A DNA stretch of 64,000 nucleotides from Bacillota bacterium. Its GTDB lineage: Bacteria; Bacillota; Clostridia; Lachnospirales; Lachnospiraceae. The notes below the pieces were generated by a model, which was given only the letters and a program-made list of their open reading frames with translations, was not told where the DNA came from and searched no databases. Below, one piece after another: positions 16,758-28,300 of this stretch; position 1 is the first letter of the stretch; every line of letters begins with the position of its first letter. The stretch is taken from contig CABJAN010000002.1 in the NCBI GenBank assembly GCA_902363515.1, positions 186,001-250,000 of the forward strand. Reading direction: 5' to 3'. The position numbers and the translations under genes were made by a program.

Positions 16758-17882
16758 ATGTCAACATCAAAGGTATATTTTACAGATTTAAGAGCCAAAA
16801 GCGGCGACAATCTTCTGAATAAACTGCAGCGCCTGATAAAAACTGCCGGAATCGAAGAGATTGACTTTCAGGATAAATACGTTGCAATTAAAATGCACTT
16901 CGGAGAGCCCGGAAATCTGGCTTTTCTTCGCCCCAATTATGCAAAAGCGGTGGCAGATGTAGTAAAAGAACTGGGCGGAAAGCCATTTTTAACAGATTGT
17001 AACACCTTATATGTAGGGGGCAGAAAAAATGCCCTGGACCATTTAGACAGTGCCAATTTAAATGGATTTAACCCTATGACAACCGGATGCCAGATTCTCA
17101 TTGCAGATGGTTTAAAAGGGACTGACGAAGCTTTAGTTCCTGTAGAAGGCGGAACTTATGTCAAAGAAGCAAAAATCGGACGTGCTGTAATGGATGCAGA
17201 TATTGTAATTTCCTTAAATCATTTTAAAGGACACGAAGCTGCAGGTTTTGGAGGAGCTTTAAAAAATCTTGGTATGGGATGCGGCTCAAGAGCCGGGAAA
17301 ATGGAAATGCATTCTGCCGGAAAGCCACATGTAGATCAGGAAAAATGCATTGGCTGTCAGATGTGCGCTAAAATCTGCGCTCATGATGCACCGCAGTTTG
17401 AAAACAAAAAGGCTTCCATTGACCATAACAAATGCGTGGGTTGTGGAAGATGTATTGGCATTTGTCCAAAAGATGCTATTCTCTCTGCTTCTGACGAATC
17501 CAACGATATCTTAAACTGCAAGATTGCAGAATACACCAAAGCAGTGATTGACGGTCGTCCTAATTTCCACATCAGCCTGGTAATTGATGTTTCTCCTTAC
17601 TGTGACTGTCACGGAGAAAACGATGCAGCTATTGTACCAAATGTAGGCATGTTTGCCTCTTTTGACCCAGTTGCCTTAGATGTTGCCTGTGCAGATGCAG
17701 TGAATGCCCAGCCTGTAATTTCCAACAGCAAACTAGGAGACTGTAGCGAAGAAGAAAGAGCCTGTCAGCACCACGACCACTTCCACAGCATCTTCCCTGA
17801 TACCAACTGGGAATCCGCGATTGAGCACGGTGTGAAAATCGGTATTGGAAATAAGGAATACGAACTGATTACGGTAAAATGA
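16758..17882 (+). CDS. DUF362 domain protein with two [4Fe-4S] clusters
   Basis: 374 residues. The N-terminal and C-terminal parts form the DUF362 domain; inserted between them at about 195-245 are two ferredoxin motifs, CIGCQMCAKICAHDAP and CVGCGRCIGICPKDAI. Such proteins are common in anaerobes and presumably transfer electrons, but no partner is known. GGAGGG lies 8 nt before the ATG. It stands alone between larC and the two-component island and ends at a clear terminator. His-rich tail CQHHDHFHS might bind a metal. Confidence 0.9.
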   Translation: MSTSKVYFTDLRAKSGDNLLNKLQRLIKTAGIEEIDFQDKYVAIKMHFGEPGNLAFLRPNYAKAVADVVKELGGKPFLTDCNTLYVGGRKNALDHLDSANLNGFNPMTTGCQILIADGLKGTDEALVPVEGGTYVKEAKIGRAVMDADIVISLNHFKGHEAAGFGGALKNLGMGCGSRAGKMEMHSAGKPHVDQEKCIGCQMCAKICAHDAPQFENKKASIDHNKCVGCGRCIGICPKDAILSASDESNDILNCKIAEYTKAVIDGRPNFHISLVIDVSPYCDCHGENDAAIVPNVGMFASFDPVALDVACADAVNAQPVISNSKLGDCSEEERACQHHDHFHSIFPDTNWESAIEHGVKIGIGNKEYELITVK

Positions 17883-17887
17883 GCCAA

Positions 17888-17933
17888 AGAGACTGTTGCG
17901 CTTTTCACGCAGCAGTCTCTCTATTTTTTATTT
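17888..17933 (+). terminator. Terminator after DUF362 gene
   Basis: Arms AGAGACTGTTGCG and CGCAGCAGTCTCT with a short loop, followed by ATTTTTTATTT. Confidence 0.85.
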
Positions 17934-17962
17934 ATTCGACAGACAAACATTTATGCCCGAAT

Positions 17963-17983
17963 TTGAGAAATTCTTGAGATTTA
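17963..17983 (+). promoter_or_regulatory. Direct-repeat operator upstream of the response regulator gene
   Basis: A 21-bp element made of two tandem half-sites TTGAGAAATTC and TTGAGATTTA, spaced 11 bp as expected for an OmpR-family dimer. The identical 21 bp occur at 19825-19845 before the ABC transporter genes. It ends 36 nt before the start codon, where only a weak -10 (GAAAAT) is seen, suggesting activation. Confidence 0.75.
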
Positions 17984-18019
17984 TATGGGAAAATATATTT
18001 TTATGAAAGGAGTTCAAGT

Positions 18020-18694
18020 ATGAGTCAAAAAATACTGGTTGTTGATGATGAACCGGGAATTGTTGCAGTCATACAAAGCTATTTTGAAACAGCAGGTTAT
18101 CAAGTTATAACTGCTTACAGCGGAAATGAAACCATGAAAAAACTGGCACACAATCCCGATCTTATATTGTTAGATATAAATATGCCGGATATAGACGGTC
18201 TGACTGTCTGTCAGAATATCCGGGAACACATTACCTGCCCTATTCTTTTCTTGACTGCGCGGATTGAAACCGCAGATAAAATCAAAGGTTTTTCTGTCGG
18301 GGCGGATGATTATATTCAAAAACCCTTTGATCTTGATGAATTAGGCGCAAGAGTATCCGCTCATTTACGCAGGGAAAGCCGTAAACAAGAGCAGGCTTCT
18401 TTGCGATTTTTTGGTGATATGGTCATTAACTATACCAAAAGGGAAATTACCATACGTCAAAAGTATATTTCTCTGTCCAGAAAAGAATTTGATATTACAG
18501 AATTGCTTTCTACTAATGCCGGACAAGTCTTTGACAGAGAACGAATATATGAAAGAGTTTGGGGATTAGAAGGTGCGGGTAACAGCGACACAATTATGGA
18601 GCATGTCCGTAAAATTCGTAATAAATTTGCAGAGCATACCTTGCACAATTATATAGAAACAGTTTGGGGGGTGGGATATAAATGGAACGGATAA
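18020..18694 (+). CDS. OmpR/PhoB-family response regulator
   Basis: 224 residues. Receiver domain 1-120 with acidic pair DD at 9-10, phospho-acceptor Asp52 and conserved Lys in IQKPFD; winged-helix DNA-binding domain about 128-224 (SRKEFDITELL, YERVWG, DTIMEHVRKIRNKF, VWGVGYKW). It likely binds the repeat element at its own and the transporter promoter. Its end overlaps the kinase gene by 13 nt. Related pairs beside ABC transporters sense antimicrobial peptides or cell-wall antibiotics; here that is inference. Confidence 0.95.
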   Translation: MSQKILVVDDEPGIVAVIQSYFETAGYQVITAYSGNETMKKLAHNPDLILLDINMPDIDGLTVCQNIREHITCPILFLTARIETADKIKGFSVGADDYIQKPFDLDELGARVSAHLRRESRKQEQASLRFFGDMVINYTKREITIRQKYISLSRKEFDITELLSTNAGQVFDRERIYERVWGLEGAGNSDTIMEHVRKIRNKFAEHTLHNYIETVWGVGYKWNG

Positions 18695-19821
18695 AGCAGA
18701 TGAAATTAAAAAAAGCGCTCTTTGCAATGGCATTTCTCAATATTACGATTGCATTTCTTTTGTCACTTTTTATTATTTGGCTCTGTATAGAATTGCGTTC
18801 GCAAATTGCTCCAATGGGAGGAATTTCTATTAATATGAATTCTGCTCATGTTATTACCCAACCACAGAATTCAACTGCTCAAGCCGCGTTACTTGCAGAT
18901 ATAATCTCTCTTGTTCAAATAATATTGCCCATCTTAATCTATATCATTGCGCTGTTTACCACTGCTTCTATGTTCTATCACTTAAAATTAAAAGAGCCTT
19001 TAAAAATACTTACCCAAGGGGCTGCCTGTATCATAGACAATAACCTTGATTTTACCATTGAAACAACGTCACAAGACGAACTGGGACAGCTATGTACTGC
19101 TTTTGAAACCATGCGCAAAACCTTATTGGAAAACAATTATACCTTATGGCGGCAAGCGGAAGAGAGGAAAAGATTAAATGCTGCCTTTTCGCATAATTTA
19201 CGAAATCCTGTTACGGTACTAAAAGGTTCTATTAAATTAGCCCTGAAAAATATAGAAGATATCACCACAGCTTCAAATCCGTTTACTGATCATCTGCTCC
19301 GAATGGAAAGTTATACAAATAGAATAGAGCATTATGTGGAAACCATGAGCAGCATTCAGAAATTAGAGGATATAACGCTTCAGCCGGAGCCTGTAAAGTG
19401 GGATAGTCTTATTTCTGAACTAAAAAATATGCTTTGCTTCCTTCGTGAAGATACTCAAAAGCAGATACAATTTACCCCTGCAAAATATGAAAAAAACATT
19501 CTAATTGATAAATCTGTTTTATTTCAAATAGCAGAAAATCTTGTATCTAATGCATTACGTTTTGCTGCAGCCCGCATTGATATTCTCTGTTCCATATCAA
19601 GCGGAAAATTATTGTTATCTGTAACAGATGATGGCTGCGGTTTCCCTGAGAAGCTGCTGCAAAATGGTATTCAGCCCTTTCAAAAAGGAAATGAAGATAT
19701 GGGACATTTTGGAATGGGCCTATATACCTGCGAGCTTCTTTGCCAAAAACATGATGGCAATATAACCCTAAAAAACAATCCCACAGGAGCAACAGTTTCC
19801 ATCATACTCACAATTGAATAG
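18682..19821 (+). CDS. Membrane sensor histidine kinase
   Basis: 379 residues. Two transmembrane segments at about 12-34 and 72-97 with a short 40-residue outside loop, HAMP-like linker about 100-155, H-box AFSHNLRNPVTVL with His171, and a HATPase domain with DDGCGFPEKLL and GHFGMGLYTC. The small sensor loop suggests it does not bind ligand alone and may sense through the adjacent transporter, as in intramembrane-sensing kinases; that is inference. Codon use is visibly richer in A and T than flanking housekeeping genes. Confidence 0.94.
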   Translation: MERIKQMKLKKALFAMAFLNITIAFLLSLFIIWLCIELRSQIAPMGGISINMNSAHVITQPQNSTAQAALLADIISLVQIILPILIYIIALFTTASMFYHLKLKEPLKILTQGAACIIDNNLDFTIETTSQDELGQLCTAFETMRKTLLENNYTLWRQAEERKRLNAAFSHNLRNPVTVLKGSIKLALKNIEDITTASNPFTDHLLRMESYTNRIEHYVETMSSIQKLEDITLQPEPVKWDSLISELKNMLCFLREDTQKQIQFTPAKYEKNILIDKSVLFQIAENLVSNALRFAAARIDILCSISSGKLLLSVTDDGCGFPEKLLQNGIQPFQKGNEDMGHFGMGLYTCELLCQKHDGNITLKNNPTGATVSIILTIE

Positions 19822-19824
19822 GAC

Positions 19825-19856
19825 TTGAGAAATTCTTGAGATTTACCCTGTATACT
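19825..19856 (+). promoter_or_regulatory. Operator and promoter of the ABC transporter genes
   Basis: The same 21-bp tandem repeat (19825-19845) found before the response regulator gene, followed 5 bp later by TATACT (19851-19856). No canonical -35 at 17 bp, so transcription probably needs the bound regulator. Confidence 0.7.
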
Positions 19857-19888
19857 CTCCTTATCAAAAATGACAAGGAGAGTTTTTT

Positions 19889-20560
19889 ATGCAAATTCAG
19901 GTAAACAATATTTCAAAAATTTATGGCGCAGGCGAAAGTAAAGTTACTGCGCTGAAAGCTGCGTCTATGACCATTTTCGAGGGTGACTTTATCTCCATAA
20001 TGGGGCCCTCCGGCAGTGGAAAAAGCACCTTGCTTCACATTATAAGCGGCCTGGATAATCCAACATCCGGTACCGTACTTTATGACAATATTGATATTCA
20101 TAATGGCAGTGATAAGATGTTATCAGCTTTTCGGCGAAAAAAAATTGGTTTCATTTTTCAACAATTCAATCTGCTTCCCGTTTTAACTGCCCGGGAAAAT
20201 ATCATCATGCCCCTGCTTTTGGACAAAAAGAAGCCTGATGAAAACTATTTGCAAGAGCTGTCCTCTCTTTTAGGTCTGAAAAACCGGCTGGCTCACTTAC
20301 CAAATGAGCTTTCTGGCGGACAGCAGCAACGTGTAGCTATTGCAAGAGCCTTGATAGCAAAACCGGATATTATTTTCGCCGATGAACCTACGGGAAATCT
20401 TGACAGTAAAAGTGGCAGCGAAGTAATGAACATGCTTTGCAGTATCCGGGAGAAAATGAACAAAACTCTTGTAGTAATTACCCATGACTCACGTATTGCA
20501 GAAATGGCAGACCGTCGGTTTACAATCATTGACGGAGAGCTTTCGGAGGTGAACGTATAA
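19889..20560 (+). CDS. ABC transporter ATPase (MacB/LolD-like)
   Basis: 223 residues. Walker [11 protein letters not shown]-loop FQQFNLLP, signature [15 protein letters not shown], Walker [14 protein letters not shown]. This subtype pairs with FtsX-like permeases that export or detoxify peptides and lipids rather than import. Coupled to the permease gene by a one-base TAATG overlap. Confidence 0.96.
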   Translation: MQIQVNNISKIYGAGESKVTALKAASMTIFEGDFISIMGPSGSGKSTLLHIISGLDNPTSGTVLYDNIDIHNGSDKMLSAFRRKKIGFIFQQFNLLPVLTARENIIMPLLLDKKKPDENYLQELSSLLGLKNRLAHLPNELSGGQQQRVAIARALIAKPDIIFADEPTGNLDSKSGSEVMNMLCSIREKMNKTLVVITHDSRIAEMADRRFTIIDGELSEVNV

Positions 20561-23040
20561 TGAAATCGTATTTATCCTTTGCTTTCAAGGAGTTAAAGAC
20601 ACAAAAGGTAATGGCAGTTCTCATTCTAATTGCTGTAATACTCTCAAGCATTATGACAACCTCTATAGGACAATCTCTGGGAATTTTGCAATCTATGAGA
20701 ATAGAGCAGGCATCTTCGTTAAACGGTGACCGTTATGCTACGTTTCATCAAATTAAAGAAGAAGAAAGGCTGCAATTAGAAAAGGATAACCGGCTTTATG
20801 ACGTAGGCAGTTTCATTAATGTGGGAATTACTCAACTTGGGAATAGCAGTCTTAACTTATTTACACGCGAATATTTAGGAAATGCTTTAGACGTGTACCC
20901 TACTATCGGAAAAATTAAAAAAGGAGCATTACCGGCTTCACCCTTTGAAATTGCGCTGCCAGAAAACGCCTTGCCCTATTTGGATAAAGAGATCCGTATT
21001 GGAGATACCATAACCTTGCAGGCAAGAATATCCCGCATGGACGGAACACTCCCTGAATATTCCTACTCTGCCACATATACTCTTTGCGGCATATTAGAAA
21101 GTAATTATATGGGATATTCCACAGGAACTGTAGATGCTATTGTAGGTGTGGGAACGGCTGCTTCCGTTTTGCCTGATGATTATTTCCTTTATTCAACGGA
21201 TTTCAAAACAAAGGATACCTTACACTTTCAATCTATCGTTGATGAATTGACAGATACTCTTGGTGTAGATGCTTCAAATATACAATACAACTGGATTTTG
21301 TTAGATGCGCTTGGTATTTCTTACAGAGAGGCAGGAAAATCTGATACGGATACAGGATTTTCTTTTATGATGCTTGCCAGTATCATGGTAGGCGTACTTG
21401 TACTGCTCGCGGCGGGTCTGGTAATTTATAATATTTTGAAAATATCCGTAGCCAAGCGTATCAAAGAATACGGAATACTCCGCGCCATTGGAAGTGAACG
21501 CAGGCAAATTTACAATTTGGTTTCTCTCCAGCTTTTAATTTTATGTGGTATTGGTGTTCCTATAGGGCTCTTGATTGGTGCATTATCCGCAAAAGGAATT
21601 TTAATAGCTGCCACAGGTATCCTGAATCCTGATTTATTTATGGCAGACAGTACAACAGCGCTTAATCAAACAATTAACGCAGCAAGCTCTAATAACCTGT
21701 TTTTTTATTTTATAAGCATTGCCATAACATTGCTATCCGCAATGTCAGCGGCATTTCCCGCAGCAAGATACGCTTCTCATGTATCTCCTACTGTTGCTCT
21801 ATCTGGACAAAGTATAAAAATAAAGCGGCGTAGTCGCAAGGTAAAAGCCATTGGCAATTTTGAAGCCTACTATGCAAGACTGAATTTAAAGCGCGGGCAG
21901 GGCAGGACTGTTATTACTATCCTTTCGCTGATTATGAGTATTACTGTTTTTGTATCCTTACAAAGCTTTACGATGCTCCTCGATACAAGTAAAAGCGTAC
22001 AGGATATGACTTTAGGCGACTATGCAATTACAAATGAGAGCATGGGAGTTTCTCCGGAAGACATAGCCAAAATTCGTGATAACGAACTGGTAGAAAATTT
22101 AGCAACAACAAAATTATCGGTCTATACCCAAAATGAGGATGGAAGTATACCGGTTACACTTAACTTTGAACTGCGGCCTGCGGAGAGTTTTCAAATTGCA
22201 GGTATAGATGATACTCGTTTAACTTCTTATGTGAATGATTTATCAAAACAAGATAAGGCTGATTTGCTATGGGGAAATGCATGTATTGTTAAAAATCCAG
22301 TTTCATTTTCTTATGAGGGGGAAAATTTTGAAAATACTTCCTTTGAGTATAACGATACAATAGTGGTTAATGGACATAAGCTGCGTGTTGCAGGTATTGC
22401 CAATGAGGCTGTTACCATCAACAACGAAGGCTTTATAAACGGGGTACAAATCATAGTCAATGACAAAGCCTATGATGTATTGACAGCAAAAAATCGCTAT
22501 TCGGAAGTTTATCCAATTTTAAAATCAAATGTAAAGAATGAGCAATTTGAAACATGGTTAAATAATTGGTGCAAGGAAAATACAGGCAGCCATTGGATTT
22601 CCTATCAGCAGACAACAAAACAGCTTGAAGAAAGCTTCAGGCAAATCAGCATGTTATGCTGGGGGCTTATCTTCTTTATTGGTCTTATCGGAATATTAAA
22701 TATTGTGAATACCGTTTACAGCAATCTTCATACCCGCATTGCCGAAATAGGAACGCAACGGGCAATGGGTATGAGTACAAACAGCCTTTACAAAACCTTT
22801 TTGTGGGAGGGCGCTTATTATGGAATAATCGCGTCCATCATTGGCGGAATATTAGGATATATTTGTACGGTATTCATAAATGCTGCAGCAACAAATAGCC
22901 TGCAATTTGTTGCTATCCCATATTTATCAATGATAGAAGCGTCACTAATATCCATTGCAGCTTGTTTATTAGCAACAGCCATCCCTTTACATTCTATTGC
23001 AAACATGAATATTGTGGAGTCTATTGAAACCGTTGAATAG
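20560..23040 (+). CDS. ABC transporter permease with two FtsX domains
   Basis: 826 residues. TM1 at about 15-37, a large outside domain to about 260 (MacB-PCD-like), three TM helices about 265-410 (first FtsX unit, with [15 protein letters not shown]), TM at about 455, second outside domain about 480-690, and the last FtsX unit about 695-826 ([13 protein letters not shown]). The coupling-helix like motifs are duplicated. Presumed role is defence against a membrane-active compound under control of the neighbouring two-component system. Substrate unknown. Confidence 0.93.
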   Translation: MKSYLSFAFKELKTQKVMAVLILIAVILSSIMTTSIGQSLGILQSMRIEQASSLNGDRYATFHQIKEEERLQLEKDNRLYDVGSFINVGITQLGNSSLNLFTREYLGNALDVYPTIGKIKKGALPASPFEIALPENALPYLDKEIRIGDTITLQARISRMDGTLPEYSYSATYTLCGILESNYMGYSTGTVDAIVGVGTAASVLPDDYFLYSTDFKTKDTLHFQSIVDELTDTLGVDASNIQYNWILLDALGISYREAGKSDTDTGFSFMMLASIMVGVLVLLAAGLVIYNILKISVAKRIKEYGILRAIGSERRQIYNLVSLQLLILCGIGVPIGLLIGALSAKGILIAATGILNPDLFMADSTTALNQTINAASSNNLFFYFISIAITLLSAMSAAFPAARYASHVSPTVALSGQSIKIKRRSRKVKAIGNFEAYYARLNLKRGQGRTVITILSLIMSITVFVSLQSFTMLLDTSKSVQDMTLGDYAITNESMGVSPEDIAKIRDNELVENLATTKLSVYTQNEDGSIPVTLNFELRPAESFQIAGIDDTRLTSYVNDLSKQDKADLLWGNACIVKNPVSFSYEGENFENTSFEYNDTIVVNGHKLRVAGIANEAVTINNEGFINGVQIIVNDKAYDVLTAKNRYSEVYPILKSNVKNEQFETWLNNWCKENTGSHWISYQQTTKQLEESFRQISMLCWGLIFFIGLIGILNIVNTVYSNLHTRIAEIGTQRAMGMSTNSLYKTFLWEGAYYGIIASIIGGILGYICTVFINAAATNSLQFVAIPYLSMIEASLISIAACLLATAIPLHSIANMNIVESIETVE

Positions 23041-23042
23041 TT

Positions 23043-23100
23043 AGAAAAGCGCCGAAAACTCACAAAACACTATGTTTATGGGAGTTTCCGGCGCTTTTCT
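23043..23100. terminator. Bidirectional terminator between permease and ilvA
   Basis: Long stem AGAAAAGCGCCG...CGGCGCTTTTCT with extra pairs AACTC/GAGTT, between convergent genes. The arms supply T runs in both directions. Confidence 0.85.
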
Positions 23101-23115
23101 ATATCTCTCTATTTT

Positions 23116-24327
23116 TTATAAATTCGCCATAACTACTTTCGGAGAATAGCCCTCACTCTCCAATGCCTGGATAATTTCATTTTTATGTTCTGTGCCAAAG
23201 GCCTCTAAGGTAATTTTCAGTTCTACAGCCGCTGTACGGTTGGTGCTTACAAACTGGTTATGATCCAGTTTCACTACATTTCCCTGATGTTTTGCAATGA
23301 TTCCCGCAACCCGCACCAGTTCTCCCGGTTTATCCGGCAAAAGAACAGAAACAGTAAAAATTCTGTCTCTTGCAATCAGACCGTGCTGTACCACAGATGC
23401 CATGGTAATCACATCCATATTTCCGCCGCTTAAAATAGATACCACTTTCTTATCCTGGAACTTCAAGTGTTTCAATGCAGCCACTGTAAGAAGCCCTGAA
23501 TTTTCTACAATCATCTTATGATTTTCTACCATATCCAGGAAGGCTACTACCAGTTCTTCATCTTCCACTGTAATAATTTCATCTACATTTTTCTGAATAT
23601 AAGGGAAAATATGCTCTCCCGGGCGTTTGACTGCTGTACCGTCTGCAATGGTATTTACACCAGGAAGGGTCATAACCTCACCATTTAACAAAGAAGCCTG
23701 CATACAATTTGCTCCTGCCGGTTCCACGCCAATGACCTTAATCTTTGGATTTAACTGTTTCACCAAGGTAGATACACCGGTTGCAAGTCCGCCGCCGCCA
23801 ATGGGAACTAAAATATAATCTACCAGAGGAAGCTCCTTGATAATTTCCATGGCAATGGTTCCCTGTCCGGTTGCCACAGCCAAATCATCAAAAGGATGAA
23901 TAAACGTATAACCATGCTTGTCTGCCAGTTCATACGCGTACTCGCAGGCCTCGTCATAAACATTTCCATGGAGAATCACTTCTGCCCCATAGCTTTTGGT
24001 TCTCTCTACTTTAATAAGCGGTGTTGTTGTAGGCATAACAATCACTGCCTTGGCTCCAAAAGCTTTTGCGGCATAAGCAACGCCCTGTGCATGATTTCCT
24101 GCAGAAGCAGTAATCAGACCTTTTTCCTTCTCTTCCTCTGTCAGTGTACTGATTTTGTAATAAGCGCCGCGGATTTTATAAGCGCCTGTCACCTGCATAT
24201 TTTCCGGTTTAAAGTACACTTTATTACCAGTGCGGTTGCTGAAAAACTCACTGTAGACCAGCTTTGTTTCCTGGGTTACTTTTTTCACGATTTCTGAGGC
24301 TTCCTCAAATTTTTCTACTGTAAGCAT
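23116..24327 (-). CDS. ilvA: Threonine ammonia-lyase (threonine dehydratase)
   Basis: 403-residue PLP enzyme converting threonine to 2-oxobutanoate for isoleucine synthesis or degradation. Schiff-base Lys in TGAYKIRGA, SAGNHAQGVAYAA, glycine loop GGGGLATG; C-terminal ACT domain about 330-403. Length and single ACT-type domain match the clostridial TdcB/IlvA intermediate type, so biosynthetic versus catabolic use cannot be decided. It is the last gene after ftsY, 26 nt away. No T-box leader precedes it. Confidence 0.93.
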   Translation of the reverse strand: MLTVEKFEEASEIVKKVTQETKLVYSEFFSNRTGNKVYFKPENMQVTGAYKIRGAYYKISTLTEEEKEKGLITASAGNHAQGVAYAAKAFGAKAVIVMPTTTPLIKVERTKSYGAEVILHGNVYDEACEYAYELADKHGYTFIHPFDDLAVATGQGTIAMEIIKELPLVDYILVPIGGGGLATGVSTLVKQLNPKIKVIGVEPAGANCMQASLLNGEVMTLPGVNTIADGTAVKRPGEHIFPYIQKNVDEIITVEDEELVVAFLDMVENHKMIVENSGLLTVAALKHLKFQDKKVVSILSGGNMDVITMASVVQHGLIARDRIFTVSVLLPDKPGELVRVAGIIAKHQGNVVKLDHNQFVSTNRTAAVELKITLEAFGTEHKNEIIQALESEGYSPKVVMANL

Positions 24328-24353
24328 ATTTTAACCCTCTTTCTATATAACGT

Positions 24354-25304
24354 TTATTCCTCTGTGGTATCCTGAATATTAAATAAAGCATTAACAAATT
24401 CATTGGCATCGAATTTCTGAAGATCATCAATGGTCTCACCTACACCAATATATTTGACCGGAATATCCAGTTCAGACTCAATAGCCACTGCAATTCCACC
24501 TTTTGCTGTGCCATCCAGCTTGGTCAGAATAATTCCTGTGACATTTGCCACTTCGTTAAATTGTTTTGCCTGAGCCAGGGCATTTTGTCCTGTGGTTCCA
24601 TCCAGAACCACCAGGGTTTCCAGAAATGCTTCCGGATATTCTTTTTCAATAATGCGGTAGATTTTTCTCAGTTCTTCCATAAGGTTTTTCTTATTATGCA
24701 GCCTTCCTGCTGTATCACAAATCAGCACATCCGCATTTCTGGATTTTGCCGCGGCAATGGCATCATATACCACAGAAGCCGGGTCTGCTCCGTCCTGTCC
24801 TCCAATAAGCTCTACACCTGCCCGGTTGGCCCACTGGGTCAACTGTTCTCCCGCTGCTGCCCGGAAGGTATCTGCTGCTGCCATAATGACCTTTTTTCCC
24901 TGATCCTTGAGCTTGCCTGCCAGCTTACCTACCGATGTGGTTTTTCCTACGCCATTGACGCCAATGACCAGAATTACGGATTTCCGGTTTTCAAATTCAT
25001 AAGCCTTTTCTCCCACAGCCATCTGCTCTTTCATACTGTCCATGAGAAGCTGCTTGCATTCCTGCGGGTCCTTAATATGTTTTTGGGCCACCTGCTCTTT
25101 CAGACGCTCAATAATGGAAGTAGTGGTATTAATTCCAATATCACCCATGACCAGAATTTCTTCGATTTCCTCATAAAAATCTTCATCAATGCTGGAATAG
25201 CCGCTGAAAATAGAATCAATTCCTGATACGATGTTTTCTCTGGTTTTAGAAAGACCTTCCACCAGTCTTTTAAAAAACCCTTTTTTCTCTTTTCCTTCTG
25301 CCAT
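24354..25304 (-). CDS. ftsY: Signal recognition particle receptor FtsY
   Basis: 316 residues. SRP GTPase NG domain with GVNGVGKTTSVGKLA, CDTAGRLHNK, TKLDGTAKGG. The acidic A domain is very short, as in many Firmicutes; the N-terminus MAEGKEKKGFFKRLVEGL is a typical amphipathic membrane-binding helix. Nine nt after smc. Confidence 0.97.
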   Translation of the reverse strand: MAEGKEKKGFFKRLVEGLSKTRENIVSGIDSIFSGYSSIDEDFYEEIEEILVMGDIGINTTTSIIERLKEQVAQKHIKDPQECKQLLMDSMKEQMAVGEKAYEFENRKSVILVIGVNGVGKTTSVGKLAGKLKDQGKKVIMAAADTFRAAAGEQLTQWANRAGVELIGGQDGADPASVVYDAIAAAKSRNADVLICDTAGRLHNKKNLMEELRKIYRIIEKEYPEAFLETLVVLDGTTGQNALAQAKQFNEVANVTGIILTKLDGTAKGGIAVAIESELDIPVKYIGVGETIDDLQKFDANEFVNALFNIQDTTEE

Positions 25305-25312
25305 AGTTCCTC

Positions 25313-28300
25313 CTATTTATCTAAATCATGCTCAATGAGATTTACAGACACCAGGGTGGACACACCTTTTTCCTGCATGGTGATTCCATAAAGCCTGTCT
25401 GCTGCTGTCATGGTTCCTCTTCTATGAGTTATAATAATAAACTGTGTGTTTTTTGTCAACTTATGAAGATACTGGGCGTATCTGGTAACATTAGAATCAT
25501 CCAGGGCAGCCTCTATCTCATCCAGCAGACAGAATGGAGACGGCTTCAGATTCTGGATGGCAAAAAGCAAGGCAATCGCGGTAAGGGCCTTTTCCCCTCC
25601 AGAAAGCTGCATCATATTTTGCAGTTTCTTGCCCGGTGGCTGGGAAATAATCCGGATACCCGCCTCCAGAATATCTTCTTCCTCATCCAGCTCCAGGGTT
25701 CCCTTTCCTCCGCCAAACAATTCCTTAAACGCCTTATCAAATTCTCTTCGGATTTGTGCAAACTTTTCTTCAAACTGCCTGCGCATTCCTGTATCCAGCT
25801 CTTCAATAATGCCCAGAAGAGTTTCCTCTGCCTTCACCAAATCGTCATGCTGGGTCTGCATAAAGGTATGACGCTCCGAAAGCTCCTTATACTCTTCAAT
25901 GGCATTCACATTGACATTTCCAAGCTGTTTGATTTCTCCACGCACCTGGCTGATTTGCTGCTTCATTTCTGCCCGTTCCAAAGGCTTATCATCTGCCTCA
26001 TCCAAAGCCTGACTGTATGTCACTTCATACTCTTCCCACATATAATTCACCTGGGCTTCTCTGGCTTCTTCCAGTTTTTCCTTCTGACCGTTTAAGCGGA
26101 AACACTCCTTATCCAGCAGATTCATCCTGCCAGATAATTCGTCCCGCTTTGCAAAAAAGGATTTGTAGCTGCGGCTCATTTCCTCTTTGGCATTCAGGGC
26201 GTTTTGAAGCTTTTCTTCATCCTGTCTGAAATTCTCTTCTGCCTTGGCCATGGTATTTTTAATTTCTTCTATTCTGGCTTCCTTGCCGGAAATCTCTTCT
26301 CTTCCCTGGAAAAGATTTTTTTCCAGCATTTTACCCTGTTCCTGAAGCTGCTGAATTTCTGCCCGTATACGGTTTCGGTTTTCCGTAATAAATCCCTGTC
26401 TGGAGGTAAGATTTGCAGTTTCCAGATGAGATTTCTCCAATTCCTTTGAAAGACGGTTTTCCTGCTGTTTCTTCTGTTCCAAAATCTCCTGGTTCCGGTT
26501 AATCTGCTCTTCCAGTCCTTTTTCCTGGCTGGCACTGGTCTCCAGTTCCAGTTGTATGGAAAGACTGTTTTCTTCAATCTCTTTTGTCTGTCTTTCCAGT
26601 TGTTCTGCCTCCAGCTTCAGATTTTCATAACCAGTCTGGATTTCCTCTCTTTTTCCTGACATGGCATTTAAATTCATCTGCACCGTATTTTCCCGTATAT
26701 ACTGTTCCTGAAGCTGTTCCTGAAGCTTTGCTGCCTGCTCCCGGAAATGATTACGTTTTTCCCTGTATTTTTCCAGGTTTTGCTGCATTTGTTCCATCTC
26801 TTTTTTCAGGGTTTCCACAGCATCCTGTAACTCTTCAATTTCCCTTCGCCTTCCCAGCAGGTTGCTGTTGCTCTTAAACGCACCTCCGGTAAGGGAACCT
26901 CCCGGATTTAAGGATTCGCCTTCAATGGTTACCATACGAATAGTATATTGATACTTTTTTGCAATAGCAATTCCATGATCAATGTGATCCACCACCAGCG
27001 TCCTTCCCAGAAGATAATTGGCCAGCCCCTGATATTCTGCTCCTACGGTTACCAGCTCACTGGCAACTCCAATAACCCCAGGCTCCTGCAGCGCCGCTGT
27101 GTTGGTAAATCCACGCTTATTCTTCATACTGGTAAGAGGTAGAAACGTGGCGCGACCATATTTATTCTTTTTCAGAAACTCAATCATGTTTTTGGCCGTG
27201 GTTTCATTGTCTGTAACAATGTTCTGAATACTGCCGCCTAAAGCAGTTTCAATGGCAGTCTCATAGTTTTTCTCCACTTTTAAAAGGTCTGCCACAACAC
27301 CCTTGATACCGGGAACCCGTTTCTTCTGCTCCATGACTCTTCGAATACTGTTTCCATATCCATCATAGCGCTCTGCAATATTTCGCATGGATTCCAGTCT
27401 GGATGCCTCCCTGTGAAAAGCAGTCTGTCCTGTCTCAAGCTGTTGTCCCGCCTTTGCCATCTCTGCCTGATATCTGGTAATCTGATCCTCGCAGCGATTA
27501 CTTTCCCGCACCAGTTTATCAATGGCTTCCTGAATCTGCACTTTTTCTTCCTGATACTGTTCTTCTGAGGTTTTCAAAAGCGCAGACTCACTTTTTAATC
27601 TCAGATGCTTTTGATTTAACTCTGTTTTCCGAATGGAAATCTGTTCCATCATGGTATCATAGCGCTGGAGTTTTCCTTTGGTAGAAGCCCTGAGATTTAA
27701 AATTTCTATAATCTCATTTTTCCCATTCTCTACCTTCTCCTCCAGGCTGTGGATTTCCATTGCCAGATTTTTAAATGCCTTCTGAGTCTCTGCCTGATCT
27801 GCCTGGAATTCCAAAAACTGCTGCTTTAGCTTTTCCTCTTCTTCCAGGTATTTTGCCTCTTCCTTTTCCCTTCGTTTTTGGTCCTCCAGGAGAGACTGGC
27901 TGCGCTCCTGATACAAAGCCTCATTTTGTTTTGCTGAGTGAATCTGTTCCCGCAACAAATGAATCTGATTTTCCATCTGCTGTTTTTCCAGGGTTCTCTG
28001 GGTATTTCCTTCCCTCAGGTTCTGAATCTCCTGTTCCTGCTTTTCCAGTTCCTGCTCCAGCTTCTCATACTCTGCTTTTGTAATGCCAAAGCTCTGTTCT
28101 GTTTCCTCTAAATCATCTTTTGCAATCTGATATTTCTTCTGTGTTTCTTCCAGTTCTTTCCGTATGCGGCTCATTTCTGCCAGAAACATCTGAATATCCA
28201 AATGCTTCAGAGTTTCCTTTTTCTTTAAATACACCTTAGCAGTCTCAGCCTGACGTTCCAATGGCGCAAGCTGTCTGGTCAGTTCAGAAAGAATATCTTT

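Noticed and set aside
18682..18694. Overlap of response regulator and kinase genes as sign of a frameshift fusion
   Set aside because: A 13-nt overlap with proper start is normal for co-translated two-component genes.
24328..24353. T-box leader before ilvA
   Set aside because: Only 26 nt separate ftsY and ilvA.
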